64,000 nucleotides of DNA from Vagococcus zengguangii (GCF_005145005.1 NZ_CP039712.1:1271001-1335000); one strand, 5' to 3'; shown: positions 44,104-53,421, numbered from the stretch's first letter. Translations and numbers: made by a program. Notes: generated by a model not told the origin, from the sequence alone.

Positions 44104-46185
44104 ATGCTACTACTCGAAGCAACTATTTTAATTATTCTGTTGGTTGTCATTTCTAATATCATTAGTCATTATTTAGTCTCAATTCCAACAGCACTAATAG
44201 AAATTGCTATAGGACTCATTGTTGTCCTAGTTTTTGACATCAACATCACATGGGAATCCGACTGGTTTATGCTCCTCTTCGTTGCTCCCTTGCTGTTTAA
44301 CGATGCCAAACATTTTCCAAATAAAGAAATGTGGGAATTAAGAATACCGATTTTCGGTTATGCCATTTTACTCGTCTTTTTAACAACGATTCTTGGTGGT
44401 TACTTTATTAACTGGTTAATTCCTAGTTTCCCATTACCACTTGCGATGGCCTTAATCGCTGTTTTATCTCCAACGGATCCGGTCGCAGTGCAAAGTATTG
44501 CCGAACAGGTGAAACTCCCAAGCAAAATCATGGGATTAATCAGTGGAGAAAGTTTAATTAATGATGCAAGTGGCCTGATAGCCTTTAAATATGCCTTAGC
44601 AGCTTTTATGACCGGCTACTTCTCTATCATGGATGCTACAACTAACTTCATCTATATGGCAGTTATCGGAGGTATTATTGGCTTTATTGCAATGCTTTTA
44701 ATTCATTCATTGAAATATAATTTATTCAAATTGGGGATTCAGGATGTTATTTTGCATTCAACTATTCAACTACTCACACCGTTTATTATTTATATGATTG
44801 CAGAAGAATTCCATGCATCAGGCGTTATTGCGGTCGTGACAGCTGGCTTTACCACATTAACTAGAAAAAATATTGACACTAATTTCCATCCTGAAGTGCG
44901 CATCATTACATCACGTATGTGGGATGTCTTGATTTACATCTTAAATGGGATAGTCTTTGTGCTTCTAGGAGCTGAATTACCAATTGCCATGCGCGAGGTT
45001 ATTCGTAATCCCGAGATTAAAAACACACAATTGCTAATGTATATCTTAATTACTTGGTTCTTCTTATTAGTGATACGAACTGTTTGGTCTTACTTATTCG
45101 TCTTAATTACCTATCGAAAAAAAGAAAAAAGCGAAAAGCCAAGTTTTTTTATAGCTTTTCTGACGGGTATGACAGGCGTTCGTGGGGCTGTAACCTTAGC
45201 GACTATCATGTCAATGCCTTTAGTGACACCTAGTGGACAAGCTTTTGAGCAACGTTCATTAATGATCGCAATAGCGTGTGGCGTTGTCATGATGAGTTTA
45301 ATTGTAGCTTCCATTGGGTTACCGCTATTAACCAAAAATCATGCGAAGTTTTTATCAAGTTCAGATGACTTGTCTGAAGAACACTCATTGGACGAAAATG
45401 AGGACATTGATGAGCTATACACTGAGATGGAAGCCCGTCAATTAATGAATGTCCAAGTAATAAAGGCACTTTCAGAATTCAATGTCGGTGAAGATCAATT
45501 GATTACAGCTGACCTACTTCATGAATTCCAAATGCGTTTAGATCACTTACACAAAGAAGCATTAGACGAAGAAACGTCGGCAACCTACTTAGAAATTGAA
45601 AAAGAAATCCAGCGCGTCGCGTTTTATGGGGAAAAAGTTGCATTAAGGGAATTAGAATGCCATACAACAGAAGAAACTGATTTTATTAAACGCCAATTAA
45701 AAAGTATTGACATGAAAGAAAAAACATTAGAAAATTCTTTTATTTCTAAGATAATTAAAGCTGCATATGGTCTAAAAATTAATTTTGTTCGTTGGGTATT
45801 ATCTTTTGTAAAAGTTAATCGTCAAGCTATTGAGGAAGTTGAAAACACCATGTTCTATCAAACTCAGCTTGCTTCAACAACAGGTGCGATTCAAGAACTT
45901 AAAAAATATGCCCAAACTATTGATCCTTCAACAAGAGAAGGACAATTCGAATTACAAGTTATCAACCAAAAAGAACATGAATACAAATATAAATTACAAC
46001 GGATTAAACATGGTAATGAACGTTTAGCTGATAACTATAACGAAAAATTAGCAGAATATTATAATATTGCGATTTACACTGAACGCAAAGTCATTCACGA
46101 TTTATATTCAGCTGGAAAAATAACTTTAGCAACTGCTAATAAGCTACGTCAATCGTTAACTTATTACGAATCAACGTTAATATAA
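44104..46185 (+). CDS. Cation:proton antiporter, CPA1/NhaP type
   Basis: Membrane antiporter exchanging Na+ (or K+) for protons; ion choice cannot be told from sequence. 693 residues: about 12 helices to residue 412, with the ion-path motifs LSPTDPVAVQ (about 122-131) and ESLINDASGLIAFK (about 150-163) and GVRGAVTLA. About 280 cytosolic C-terminal residues follow, rich in charge and probably coiled coil, likely regulatory. It is one of only two plus-strand genes here. The 3' end is intact; an IS1182-family element begins 12 bases after the stop. Confidence 0.92.
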   Translation: MLLLEATILIILLVVISNIISHYLVSIPTALIEIAIGLIVVLVFDINITWESDWFMLLFVAPLLFNDAKHFPNKEMWELRIPIFGYAILLVFLTTILGGYFINWLIPSFPLPLAMALIAVLSPTDPVAVQSIAEQVKLPSKIMGLISGESLINDASGLIAFKYALAAFMTGYFSIMDATTNFIYMAVIGGIIGFIAMLLIHSLKYNLFKLGIQDVILHSTIQLLTPFIIYMIAEEFHASGVIAVVTAGFTTLTRKNIDTNFHPEVRIITSRMWDVLIYILNGIVFVLLGAELPIAMREVIRNPEIKNTQLLMYILITWFFLLVIRTVWSYLFVLITYRKKEKSEKPSFFIAFLTGMTGVRGAVTLATIMSMPLVTPSGQAFEQRSLMIAIACGVVMMSLIVASIGLPLLTKNHAKFLSSSDDLSEEHSLDENEDIDELYTEMEARQLMNVQVIKALSEFNVGEDQLITADLLHEFQMRLDHLHKEALDEETSATYLEIEKEIQRVAFYGEKVALRELECHTTEETDFIKRQLKSIDMKEKTLENSFISKIIKAAYGLKINFVRWVLSFVKVNRQAIEEVENTMFYQTQLASTTGAIQELKKYAQTIDPSTREGQFELQVINQKEHEYKYKLQRIKHGNERLADNYNEKLAEYYNIAIYTERKVIHDLYSAGKITLATANKLRQSLTYYESTLI

Positions 46186-47855
46186 AAGATAAAAAAAGAG
46201 GCTGTGACAAAAGTTAGTGTTATTAGTCTAAAATAAAAAATCCGAAACGGACGAAAAGTGTTATTTTTCGTTTGTTTCGGATTTTTTCTATTTTCTATGT
46301 CTTTCTGCGTCTCCCAAGACGCTAATTTCATCATATTTAGCGCCAAGGAAACAATACCGGTTTCCTTGAGAACTTTTCCAAGTCCTCTCACAGAGAAACG
46401 AGTGAAGCCCAAAGAAGCCTTCATCCGTCCGAAAACTGGTTCCACATCAATCTTACGTTTAGCGTAAATTTTTCCAGTTTCTTTCGTTGAAAGAAAATCT
46501 CGTTGCTTCGCTTTATAATATTCCCATGAAGGATTAATCATTATTTTTCTTATGTGGCCTTTGGCTGTTAACGCAGCAGGAATTTCTTCACGATTTTCGT
46601 CATATTTTTCTGCCACATATTCCTTGAAATCACGTGTAAAACCGTCTTTGTCTGTGCGTTTTCGATACGTATTAAAATTAAAACGGACTCCTTTTGGGTC
46701 AATATAATAGTCTTCTTTTTCTTCGTAAAACCAATTCATTACCTTTTTATCATCTGACTGCCATTTCTTACTATTTTCTTTCAACATTGTCCCGTACGGG
46801 ATTAATGAGGTATGTTGAGATAATTTGTCTTCTAGATATTGATAGTTACTTTCTGAACCATAACCTGCATCTGCCACTATATACATGGCATCCTTTTCTG
46901 CTAAATTCATTTTTTCTAAGAAAGGGATTAACGTTTTAGTATCTGTTGGATTTTGGTAAACATCATAGCCTACGATAAATTGCTTGCTCGTAGCAATTTG
47001 CAGATTATAAGCTGGCTTAAGCTGACCATTTTTCATGTGATCTTCTTTTACTCTCATGAAAGTGGCATCGTGATCAGTTTTTGAAAAGCTGTTTCGTTTC
47101 CCGAAAGTCTTAAATTGCTTTTGATGTTCTAGCATTTTAGCTCGACGTGCAGCTAATTTTCTTTTAGTTGATTTTAAAGAACGTCGTTCTTGTTTAGCAG
47201 GGTTGGGAGAAAGCTTAGGTGTTGTTTCAATTTGTTTTTCTAATTCTTCTAATCTGAATTCTAAACGAGTTAGAACTTCATCAACCATATCTAAAGACAG
47301 ATTAGAACCATCTGGTATATGAGACGACGAATAAGCCTCTTTTAATTCATTCATTAAAGAGACGGTTGCTTCTCGATTCATCGCATCGAAACGAATCGTG
47401 CTTTTCTTCCAAACAAAACTAAATTTATTGGCATCAGCTAAAATTTTAGTTCCATCAATAAAAATGGCATCATCAATCATGTTTTGTTGACGTAAATAAG
47501 CGGTTAGCTGCTCCAAGCCTTGATTAATAAGACCTTCTAATTCATCAGATATTCTAAAGCGTGCAATCGTTCGATAAGAAGGCATCATTTCTTGTGTTAA
47601 CCAACGAGCCGGTAGGCTCTCTTCAGCCAATTGAGCAATTTTACGACTACTAAAAACACTGCGTGTGTACGCAAATAAGACCAGCTTTAACATAGCAGAT
47701 AAATTATATTGACGTGGTCTTCCGAATAAATAAGATTCTTTGATTTTTAATGTTTCAACTAGCTCGTTAATAAACCAAGCCGTATTATTTTTTTCTGGAA
47801 TATATGAAGTTGTAATATCCAAACTTAACTGATTCATGTTATAATTAGAATACAT
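46164..47855 (-). CDS. IS1182-family transposase
   Basis: DDE transposase of 563 residues. An N-terminal DUF772-type helical domain (FGRPRQYNLSAMLKLVLFAYTRSVFSSRK) is followed by a DDE domain with Asp in IFIDGTKILAD, Asp in YIVADAGYGSESN and Glu in IDVEPVFGRMKASLGF. AAAGGA precedes the ATG by 7 bases. The frame has no stop inside the element: it passes through the left terminal repeat and takes its last ten residues and TAA from flanking DNA, overlapping the 3' end of the antiporter gene by 22 bases. No frameshift, so the element may be active. Confidence 0.93.
   Translation of the reverse strand: MYSNYNMNQLSLDITTSYIPEKNNTAWFINELVETLKIKESYLFGRPRQYNLSAMLKLVLFAYTRSVFSSRKIAQLAEESLPARWLTQEMMPSYRTIARFRISDELEGLINQGLEQLTAYLRQQNMIDDAIFIDGTKILADANKFSFVWKKSTIRFDAMNREATVSLMNELKEAYSSSHIPDGSNLSLDMVDEVLTRLEFRLEELEKQIETTPKLSPNPAKQERRSLKSTKRKLAARRAKMLEHQKQFKTFGKRNSFSKTDHDATFMRVKEDHMKNGQLKPAYNLQIATSKQFIVGYDVYQNPTDTKTLIPFLEKMNLAEKDAMYIVADAGYGSESNYQYLEDKLSQHTSLIPYGTMLKENSKKWQSDDKKVMNWFYEEKEDYYIDPKGVRFNFNTYRKRTDKDGFTRDFKEYVAEKYDENREEIPAALTAKGHIRKIMINPSWEYYKAKQRDFLSTKETGKIYAKRKIDVEPVFGRMKASLGFTRFSVRGLGKVLKETGIVSLALNMMKLASWETQKDIENRKNPKQTKNNTFRPFRIFYFRLITLTFVTASFFIFYINVDS
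46198..46217 (+). repeat. Left terminal inverted repeat of the IS1182-family element
   Basis: GAGGCTGTGACAAAAGTTAG; 16 of the first 17 positions match the complement of the right end. Confidence 0.88.
46235..46287. terminator. Strong hairpin inside the left end of the IS1182-family element
   Basis: 14-bp perfect outer arms (46235-46248/46274-46287) with further pairing inside and Ts on both strands. It lies in the last codons of the transposase and would stop antiporter transcripts entering the element. Confidence 0.8.
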
Positions 47856-47880
47856 TTTTTGGTCCTTTCTAGGATTCTTT

Positions 47881-47910
47881 GAAGCATGGGTCGGACCGTG
47901 CTTCTTTTTT
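47881..47910 (+). terminator. Hairpin in the transposase leader, plus-strand terminator-like
   Basis: GAAGCA/TGCTTC arms (47881-47886/47899-47904) enclose a partly palindromic GGTCGGACC and are followed by T6 on plus. On minus it forms part of the 5' leader of the transposase mRNA. Confidence 0.55.
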
Positions 47911-47915
47911 ATTTT

Positions 47916-47921
47916 ATTATA
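47916..47921 (-). promoter_or_regulatory. Extended -10 of the IS1182-family transposase promoter
   Basis: The minus strand reads TGGTATAAT (TATAAT at 47921-47916), about 60 bases before the transposase ATG. No good -35 is present; it would lie within the arm of the adjacent hairpin. Confidence 0.5.
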
Positions 47922-47923
47922 CC

Positions 47924-47971
47924 AAAACCCCTGATAAATTTGGCTTTATTACCAAATTTATCAGGGGTTTT
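47924..47971. terminator. 20-bp perfect hairpin at the right end of the IS1182-family element
   Basis: Arms 47924-47943 and 47952-47971 are perfect complements with an 8-base loop and T/A runs outside. It lies between the right inverted repeat and the transposase promoter and should block transcription arriving from the thiolase gene. Confidence 0.88.
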
Positions 47972-47975
47972 TTTA

Positions 47976-47995
47976 GAGACTTATGTCACAGCCTC
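47976..47995 (-). repeat. Right terminal inverted repeat of the IS1182-family element
   Basis: Read on minus: GAGGCTGTGACATAAGTCTC. It marks the end of the element 17 bp from the thiolase stop. Confidence 0.88.
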
Positions 47996-48012
47996 ATTTT
48001 TTAACATTTAAT

Positions 48013-49191
48013 TTAGCGTTTAACAATAATCGATGCGCCTTGACCACCACCGATACATAAAGTACCTAAGCCATATTCAGCCCCTTGCTTTTGCATTTCA
48101 TGAATTAAACTCACCATAATCCGTGCACCGCTTGCACCAATCGGATGGCCTAGAGCGATTGCGCCACCATTAACATTTACAATGTCAGGATTAAGCGATA
48201 AGCCTTCAATTACTGCCAAAGATTGGGCAGCAAATGCTTCATTCGCTTCTACTAAGGACAAATCAGAAATCTCTAGATTCACTTGTTCTAACGCTTTTTT
48301 TGTTGCTGGAATAGGACCTTCCCCCATCACATCTGGTGAAACTCCGGCAGTCGCATACGAAATAATTTCTGCCATAATAGGTAGGTTGTAAGCTTGCGCT
48401 TTTTCAGCAGACATTAAGACTAACATCGCTGCCCCATCATTTATTCCTGAAGCATTAGCAGCTGTGACTGTCCCATCTCGTTTAAAAGCCGGACGCATGC
48501 TTGCTATTCCTTCAGCGGTCACCCCGCGTCTTGGATATTCATCCGTCTCAACAGTTTCCAATTGGCCTTTTCTTGAAGATTTGACAACTGGCGCTATTTC
48601 ATCGACAAATTTACCCATATCCATTGCCTTAATAGCTTTACGTTGGCTATTTGCTGCGAATTCATCTTGCGCTTGACGAGAAATTTGATATTTTTCACTT
48701 AAGTTTTCTGCCGTTATCCCCATATGATAGTCACCTATTGCATCGGTCAAGCCGTCTTTTAGAATGCTATCATATATTTCATCGGTCCCCATTTTATTGC
48801 CCCAACGACGCGTCATATCTAAATAGGGTGCTTGGGTCATATTTTCAGTACCACCCACTAGCACTACTTCTGATTGACCTGTTTGAATCGCTTGAGCTCC
48901 TAGCATGATAGCTTTCATACCTGATCCACAAACCATATTAACAGTAAATGCAGGTTTTTCTTGAGGTATCGATAGGCCTAACGCTACTTGACGCGCCACA
49001 TTTTGTCCTAGACCTGCACTCAACACATTGCCAATAATCACTTCATCTACTTGATGAGGTTGGATGCCCGCTTTATTTAAAGCCGCCTTAGCCGCTGTAA
49101 CCCCTAATTCAACTGCTGAAACATCCGCAAAAGCACCGCCAAATTTACCGATTGGTGTGCGTTGTGCTTCTACTATGACTACATTTTTCAT
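48013..49191 (-). CDS. Acetyl-CoA C-acetyltransferase (thiolase)
   Basis: Condenses two acetyl-CoA to acetoacetyl-CoA or runs the reverse cleavage. 392 residues with the nucleophile Cys in NMVCGSGMKAI (about residue 87), the catalytic His in GHPIGASGAR and the second Cys in CIGGGQG. GGGGG lies 6 bases before the ATG. It stands alone between two transposable elements. In enterococci the thiolase of the mevalonate pathway is usually fused to HMG-CoA reductase (MvaE); this stand-alone form may serve that pathway or another, and nothing nearby decides. Confidence 0.95.
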   Translation of the reverse strand: MKNVVIVEAQRTPIGKFGGAFADVSAVELGVTAAKAALNKAGIQPHQVDEVIIGNVLSAGLGQNVARQVALGLSIPQEKPAFTVNMVCGSGMKAIMLGAQAIQTGQSEVVLVGGTENMTQAPYLDMTRRWGNKMGTDEIYDSILKDGLTDAIGDYHMGITAENLSEKYQISRQAQDEFAANSQRKAIKAMDMGKFVDEIAPVVKSSRKGQLETVETDEYPRRGVTAEGIASMRPAFKRDGTVTAANASGINDGAAMLVLMSAEKAQAYNLPIMAEIISYATAGVSPDVMGEGPIPATKKALEQVNLEISDLSLVEANEAFAAQSLAVIEGLSLNPDIVNVNGGAIALGHPIGASGARIMVSLIHEMQKQGAEYGLGTLCIGGGQGASIIVKR

Positions 49192-49297
49192 AAATAACCC
49201 CCTAGTCTTTATTCTTCCCCCATTATAACGAACTCTTAACGAAATAAATACCTAAACTCATGACTTTTAAACAAATTTAGTATTTCTACTAAGAAAA

Positions 49298-49325
49298 CCT
49301 CGGGAAAAATTTCCCGAGGCCTTTT
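49298..49325. terminator. GC-rich hairpin downstream of the zinc-ribbon ORF
   Basis: Perfect 10-bp arms CCTCGGGAAA/TTTCCCGAGG (49298-49307/49310-49319) with T5 on plus and a T-rich stretch on minus. It may be a terminator or, if the IS91-like element extends here, part of its end structure. Confidence 0.8.
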
Positions 49326-49339
49326 TAGTGTAGTGGTAA

Positions 49340-49627
49340 CTATTTATCTTGCACATCTGACAATTGAAATTCTATCCCACAGAAATTTCGATAATATTGT
49401 GGATACATTTCACCACCACATTTTTCACAACTAAATTGTGGTGCAGTAAGCGGACTGAAATCTTCATCTAAAAACTCAATCGTTTCAATGATTTCCTTCG
49501 GAATACGTTCAGCTATTCCACACTGGAGACATATATAAGTCACCGTAGAATTCCCAGTCGAATCGAAGCTTTTTAAAAGCTGCTTCTGTTTTTTCTTTTT
49601 GTTGATGTTGCGTTTCTTTTTGGCCAA
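49340..49627 (-). CDS. Small zinc-ribbon protein, overlaps the IS91-like transposase
   Basis: 95 residues. A very basic N-terminus (14 Lys in the first 20 or so residues, possibly nucleic-acid binding) is followed by CLQC (33-36) and CEKC (67-70), which can bind one zinc. The start is TTG at 49627 with AAGGAGGAG about 10 bases upstream, inside the transposase gene; the two overlap by 119 bases in different frames. Function unknown; it may be an accessory gene of the element or cargo. Base composition and strong ribosome site argue that it is real. Confidence 0.65.
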   Translation of the reverse strand: MAKKKRNINKKKKQKQLLKSFDSTGNSTVTYICLQCGIAERIPKEIIETIEFLDEDFSPLTAPQFSCEKCGGEMYPQYYRNFCGIEFQLSDVQDK

Positions 49628-50834
49628 GACGAATATTCTCCTCCTTCATCACTATCATTGCTTGCTTATTCTTCGTATATTTAGTAATTAGTCTACCATT
49701 TTTGCACACACTCATCCCCATAAAGACAAATTCTTCACCACAATTAGGACAATCCAATGGATTTTTTCCAAAACATTCGGTTATTCTTTGAGCCCAAGTT
49801 TTACTTTTAAGCATTTGTTTACTGTTTATCAATAACTTTTTTACCTTTTCTTGATAAACTTCTACAATTTTTTTGATAAAGCTTTTTATCCTTCGACTAT
49901 AAATACCATAATGACGTATCATTCTAAAATGTCGATCTGGAATATGACGAACTAATGCCCCTATAAACTCTTCTGCCGTCATTGTTTTCATTTCTTTTCT
50001 ATTCGTCCGCTTATCATGATATTCAAACATGACATGATGACCGTCATACATTTTTATTCGTTCTAATGCAATAGGCCCTCTTTTCATATAGCGACTGATA
50101 TATTGTAGTAAGCCTTTGGTATTCGTTCTGCTCCGTTTAGGAGCATTCACATAAAATCCTTCTCCATTTTGATGGTAGGCCTTCTGTAATTTATACTGAA
50201 CTTTTGCTTTATCACGTGGTGATAAAGTTCTCCTAATCAATTTTAATACCGCATTCTGCCAATATTTTCTAAGCATTACATAAGGTAAATAATCATAATT
50301 TTCCCATTCACCTTTTCTGTTTACACCACCCATTGTTACTATCATATGAACATGAGGATTAAACTCTAATTGTGAACCAAACGTATGTAATCCAGAAATT
50401 ATTCCAGGCTGTATCTTACGATTATCAAAGAACTCTATAATTATTTTGGCGGCTTCATCCATTAATCCTTTTAACAAGGTACTTCGATACTTATCCATTA
50501 AAAAGATATCACGTAAACCTTCATCTATTGTAAAAACAATGTGACGATGAATAGTGTGATACATGTCTTGAGCTATCGTTTCACTCCAACGTTCACTCTC
50601 ACCTTTAGCACAACTTGGACAAAACTTACCTTTACATCTTAAAGGTAGAAATTTGACATCATGACATCCCTCGCAAACATACAAACGATATCCTTTCTGG
50701 ATATCTCCACAATTTCTAAACTTAACAACCTCCTTCTTAACTACCGGACGAAGTCTGTCAGAATACTTGATGATAAAATTATCCCAATTATGATACTTAT
50801 CAAAAAATATAGCTTGAAGAATATTCACATTCAT
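49509..50834 (-). CDS. IS91 family transposase (HUH/Y2 type)
   Basis: Rolling-circle transposase of 441 residues from ATG 50834. An N-terminal zinc-binding domain has CEGC and CKGKFCPSC. The Y2_Tnp domain has the His-hydrophobe-His HVH in FNPHVHMIV and a two-tyrosine YISRY segment. A later CPNCGEEF adds a zinc knuckle. The frame also stays open to 50906, but the sequence upstream of MNVNILQ looks like promoter DNA: TGGTATAAT ends 6 bases before the ATG and there is no ribosome site. Intact, so possibly active. Confidence 0.93.
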   Translation of the reverse strand: MNVNILQAIFFDKYHNWDNFIIKYSDRLRPVVKKEVVKFRNCGDIQKGYRLYVCEGCHDVKFLPLRCKGKFCPSCAKGESERWSETIAQDMYHTIHRHIVFTIDEGLRDIFLMDKYRSTLLKGLMDEAAKIIIEFFDNRKIQPGIISGLHTFGSQLEFNPHVHMIVTMGGVNRKGEWENYDYLPYVMLRKYWQNAVLKLIRRTLSPRDKAKVQYKLQKAYHQNGEGFYVNAPKRSRTNTKGLLQYISRYMKRGPIALERIKMYDGHHVMFEYHDKRTNRKEMKTMTAEEFIGALVRHIPDRHFRMIRHYGIYSRRIKSFIKKIVEVYQEKVKKLLINSKQMLKSKTWAQRITECFGKNPLDCPNCGEEFVFMGMSVCKNGRLITKYTKNKQAMIVMKEENIRLGQKETQHQQKEKTEAAFKKLRFDWEFYGDLYMSPVWNS

Positions 50835-50930
50835 ATTTAAATTATACCAAATTTGAAACAATAAAAAAGCCGTATAACACTTGATAGAACAAGCATCATA
50901 CGACACAAAATTTTATAATCCCTTTATAGT

Positions 50931-50966
50931 TAAAAAAAGCGTAAGGTAAACGGCTGTCTACCTTAC
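50931..50966 (-). terminator. Terminator of ftsK
   Basis: 8-bp stem GTAAGGTA/TACCTTAC (50941-50948/50959-50966) followed on the minus strand by GC and T7, 20 bases after the ftsK stop. Confidence 0.88.
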
Positions 50967-50985
50967 ACCTAATAATTCTATTGGT

Positions 50986-53421
50986 TTAAAACGGCAAATC
51001 GTTCTCATTTGGTGAGCTTTCTTCTACTGACTCTATTGCTGAGATTAACACTTTACGAGGTTTACTACCTTCTGAAGGTCCGACTACACCATTGGCCTCC
51101 ATTTCATCAATTAATCGAGCAGCGCGATTGTAACCAATTCTAAAACGTCGTTGTAGCATAGATATGCTAGCTGCTTCCATTTCGGCAACCATTGCGACCG
51201 CTTCGTCATACAATTCATCTTGTGATTCTCCACTCCCGTTCATTGATGTTGGTTCATCACTTGGCATCATATCTTCACGATACTCCGCTTTTTGCTGCGT
51301 TGTAACAAATGACACAATATCTTCAACTTCACCATCAGAAATAAAGGCACCTTGGACACGAATCGGTTTATTTTCACCCATTGGCAAGAACAACATATCT
51401 CCACGACCTAACAATTTCTCAGCACCATTACTGTCAATAATCGTACGAGAGTCAGTACCACTTGAAACTGCAAAGGCGATACGTGATGGCACGTTTGCCT
51501 TAATAATCCCAGTAATAACATCCACACTAGGTCGTTGAGTTGCTAAAATCATATGGATGCCGGCTGCACGTGCCATTTGCGCTAACCGAATAATAGCGTC
51601 TTCGACTTCATTACTTGCTACCATCATCAAGTCTGCTAACTCATCAACGATTACAACAATATAAGGTAATGTTGGACGTTTTTCACCATCATCTAAGTTA
51701 TGTTTCATAATTAATTCATTGTAACCCGTCATATTACGTACGCCATAACCCGCAAACAATTCATAACGTTTTTCCATTTCTTGCACGACTTTTTGCAATG
51801 CTTGCGCCGCTTTACGAGGATTCGTAACAACTGGTGTTAAAAGATGAGGCACACCATTATAAACATTCAACTCAACCATTTTAGGATCAATCATCATCAT
51901 TTTAACTTCGTGTGGTTTAGCATTCATCAAGATACTCGTAATAATCCCATTGATACAGACTGACTTCCCACTACCTGTTGAACCAGCAATTAACATGTGC
52001 GGCATTTTTGATAAGTCTGCCGAAACCACTTGACCAGATATATCTCGACCTAATGGCACTTCTAACAAACGACCGTCGTGACTAGGCTGTGACTCAATCA
52101 CATCTCTAAACGATACCATGCTGACTTTAGTATTAGGCACTTCAATCCCAATTAATGATTTGCCAGGAATTGGCGCCTCCATACGGATATCTTTTGCCGC
52201 AAGAGCTAACGCTAAATCATCTGTCAAACTCACAATTTTACTAACTTTGACTCCGACTGCTGGTTGAATCTCATATTTCGTAACTGATGGGCCGATACTA
52301 GCACGTACCACTTTCGCATCGACTCCAAAACTAGCAAATGTTCGCTCTAAGATTTTAAGATTTTCTTTTACCTTTTCATTTTCACCACTCTGATTCACTT
52401 GAGGAATTTCTTCAAGTAAACTAGTTGGTGGTAATTGATAATCACGATTTTCAATTTCTTGTGGAATCTCGAAATCTAACGGTTCTTCCTCTTCCCTATC
52501 ATTACTACCCTGCTGATTTGAACTTGTCGTTGGAGCTGATGCGCTATAATCACTTGCTTTAGGCTTTGGATTTAACTCTTCAATAATGACTTCTGGCGCT
52601 TGTTCATCCACGGGTTCTTGATAATGATCAATTTCAAATAAAGATTCTTGTGGTTGAGAGTGAGTCGTGACAACTGGCTCTTTAGCTTGAGACTGTTCAG
52701 CTTGTTGTATTGCTTTAGCTACTTCACGTTCTTGCTTGGCTTGCGCTTTTAATTGTTTTTTCTCTTCTTTTATGGCTTGCTTAGCCGCTAACTTCTCTTC
52801 ATCAACTTCAATGAAAGCGAGTAATTTATCTTTTGCATTGGCAAGCATATCTAATACTTGTTCTAACTTAACATTAAAGAACATAGTAATACCACATACC
52901 CCCATGAAGAACATCATTAAATAACTTCCTAATTGATCGAGTAAGAAATAAGTGACGGAATAAAGCGAGGCCCCCAACATCCCACCACCTACTGATAATT
53001 TCACTGTTCCAGCTTGTATATCATGTAGTAATTTAGACCAGGTGACTTGGATTATATTGGTATCACTATTAATCCCTTTTCTAAAGAGTAAAATATGTAA
53101 CAATAAACATACGGCCATATAAATCATGACTAAACCAATGATTTTTTTTGGCTCTTTGACTCTTAATTTACTACCCGAAAGCATAATTAAGAAACCAAAC
53201 ACCATGGTTAACAGACCAAACACATGATAGGTATTTCCAACTAGTAATCGAAAAACATTGGCAATTAAATTACCTAAAAATCCAACATGTAACATTCCAA
53301 AAAGACCTAACAAAACAAAGGCCAATCCCACAAAAAAGTAAATAAGTCTTTCTTGCTGTTGTTGTTGTTTTTTAGTTTTTCTTGTATTTTTTTTCTTCTT
53401 ATTATTTGTTTTTTTTGCCAT
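50986..53421 (-). CDS. ftsK: DNA translocase FtsK/SpoIIIE
   Basis: Septal motor that clears and aligns chromosomes during division. 811 residues: a Lys/Gln-rich start, four helices at about 27-190, an acidic Gln/Pro-rich linker at about 210-350, the RecA-like motor with Walker [14 protein letters not shown] and Walker [15 protein letters not shown], and a C-terminal gamma winged-helix domain ([22 protein letters not shown]) that reads polar DNA motifs. Length is standard. Immediately upstream is a separate gene with only the membrane domain. Confidence 0.96.
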   Translation of the reverse strand: MAKKTNNKKKKNTRKTKKQQQQQERLIYFFVGLAFVLLGLFGMLHVGFLGNLIANVFRLLVGNTYHVFGLLTMVFGFLIMLSGSKLRVKEPKKIIGLVMIYMAVCLLLHILLFRKGINSDTNIIQVTWSKLLHDIQAGTVKLSVGGGMLGASLYSVTYFLLDQLGSYLMMFFMGVCGITMFFNVKLEQVLDMLANAKDKLLAFIEVDEEKLAAKQAIKEEKKQLKAQAKQEREVAKAIQQAEQSQAKEPVVTTHSQPQESLFEIDHYQEPVDEQAPEVIIEELNPKPKASDYSASAPTTSSNQQGSNDREEEEPLDFEIPQEIENRDYQLPPTSLLEEIPQVNQSGENEKVKENLKILERTFASFGVDAKVVRASIGPSVTKYEIQPAVGVKVSKIVSLTDDLALALAAKDIRMEAPIPGKSLIGIEVPNTKVSMVSFRDVIESQPSHDGRLLEVPLGRDISGQVVSADLSKMPHMLIAGSTGSGKSVCINGIITSILMNAKPHEVKMMMIDPKMVELNVYNGVPHLLTPVVTNPRKAAQALQKVVQEMEKRYELFAGYGVRNMTGYNELIMKHNLDDGEKRPTLPYIVVIVDELADLMMVASNEVEDAIIRLAQMARAAGIHMILATQRPSVDVITGIIKANVPSRIAFAVSSGTDSRTIIDSNGAEKLLGRGDMLFLPMGENKPIRVQGAFISDGEVEDIVSFVTTQQKAEYREDMMPSDEPTSMNGSGESQDELYDEAVAMVAEMEAASISMLQRRFRIGYNRAARLIDEMEANGVVGPSEGSKPRKVLISAIESVEESSPNENDLPF

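Larger units (their letters stand above)
46198..47995 (-). mobile_element. IS1182-family insertion sequence
   Basis: About 1798 bp bounded by inverted repeats that share GAGGCTGTGACA at both ends. It holds one intact transposase on the minus strand. It sits 12 bp after the antiporter stop and 17 bp after the thiolase stop, so it landed between convergent genes without damaging either. Flanks are A-rich on the left and T-rich on the right; no certain target duplication could be seen because of these homopolymers. Confidence 0.9.
49326..50905 (-). mobile_element. IS91-like element (approximate limits)
   Basis: Defined by an intact HUH transposase gene and an overlapping small zinc-ribbon ORF. 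IS91 elements lack inverted repeats and target duplications, so ends cannot be fixed by eye. The limits given run from the hairpin at 49298-49319 to the sequence before the ftsK terminator at 50931. The GAAC and CAAG tetranucleotides favoured by IS91 targets both occur at 50886-50892 near the 5' end. Confidence 0.6.

Noticed and set aside
46164-50905. A composite transposon or defence island around the thiolase
   Set aside because: The two elements are of unrelated families with different mechanisms, and no defence, resistance or integrase genes lie between them.
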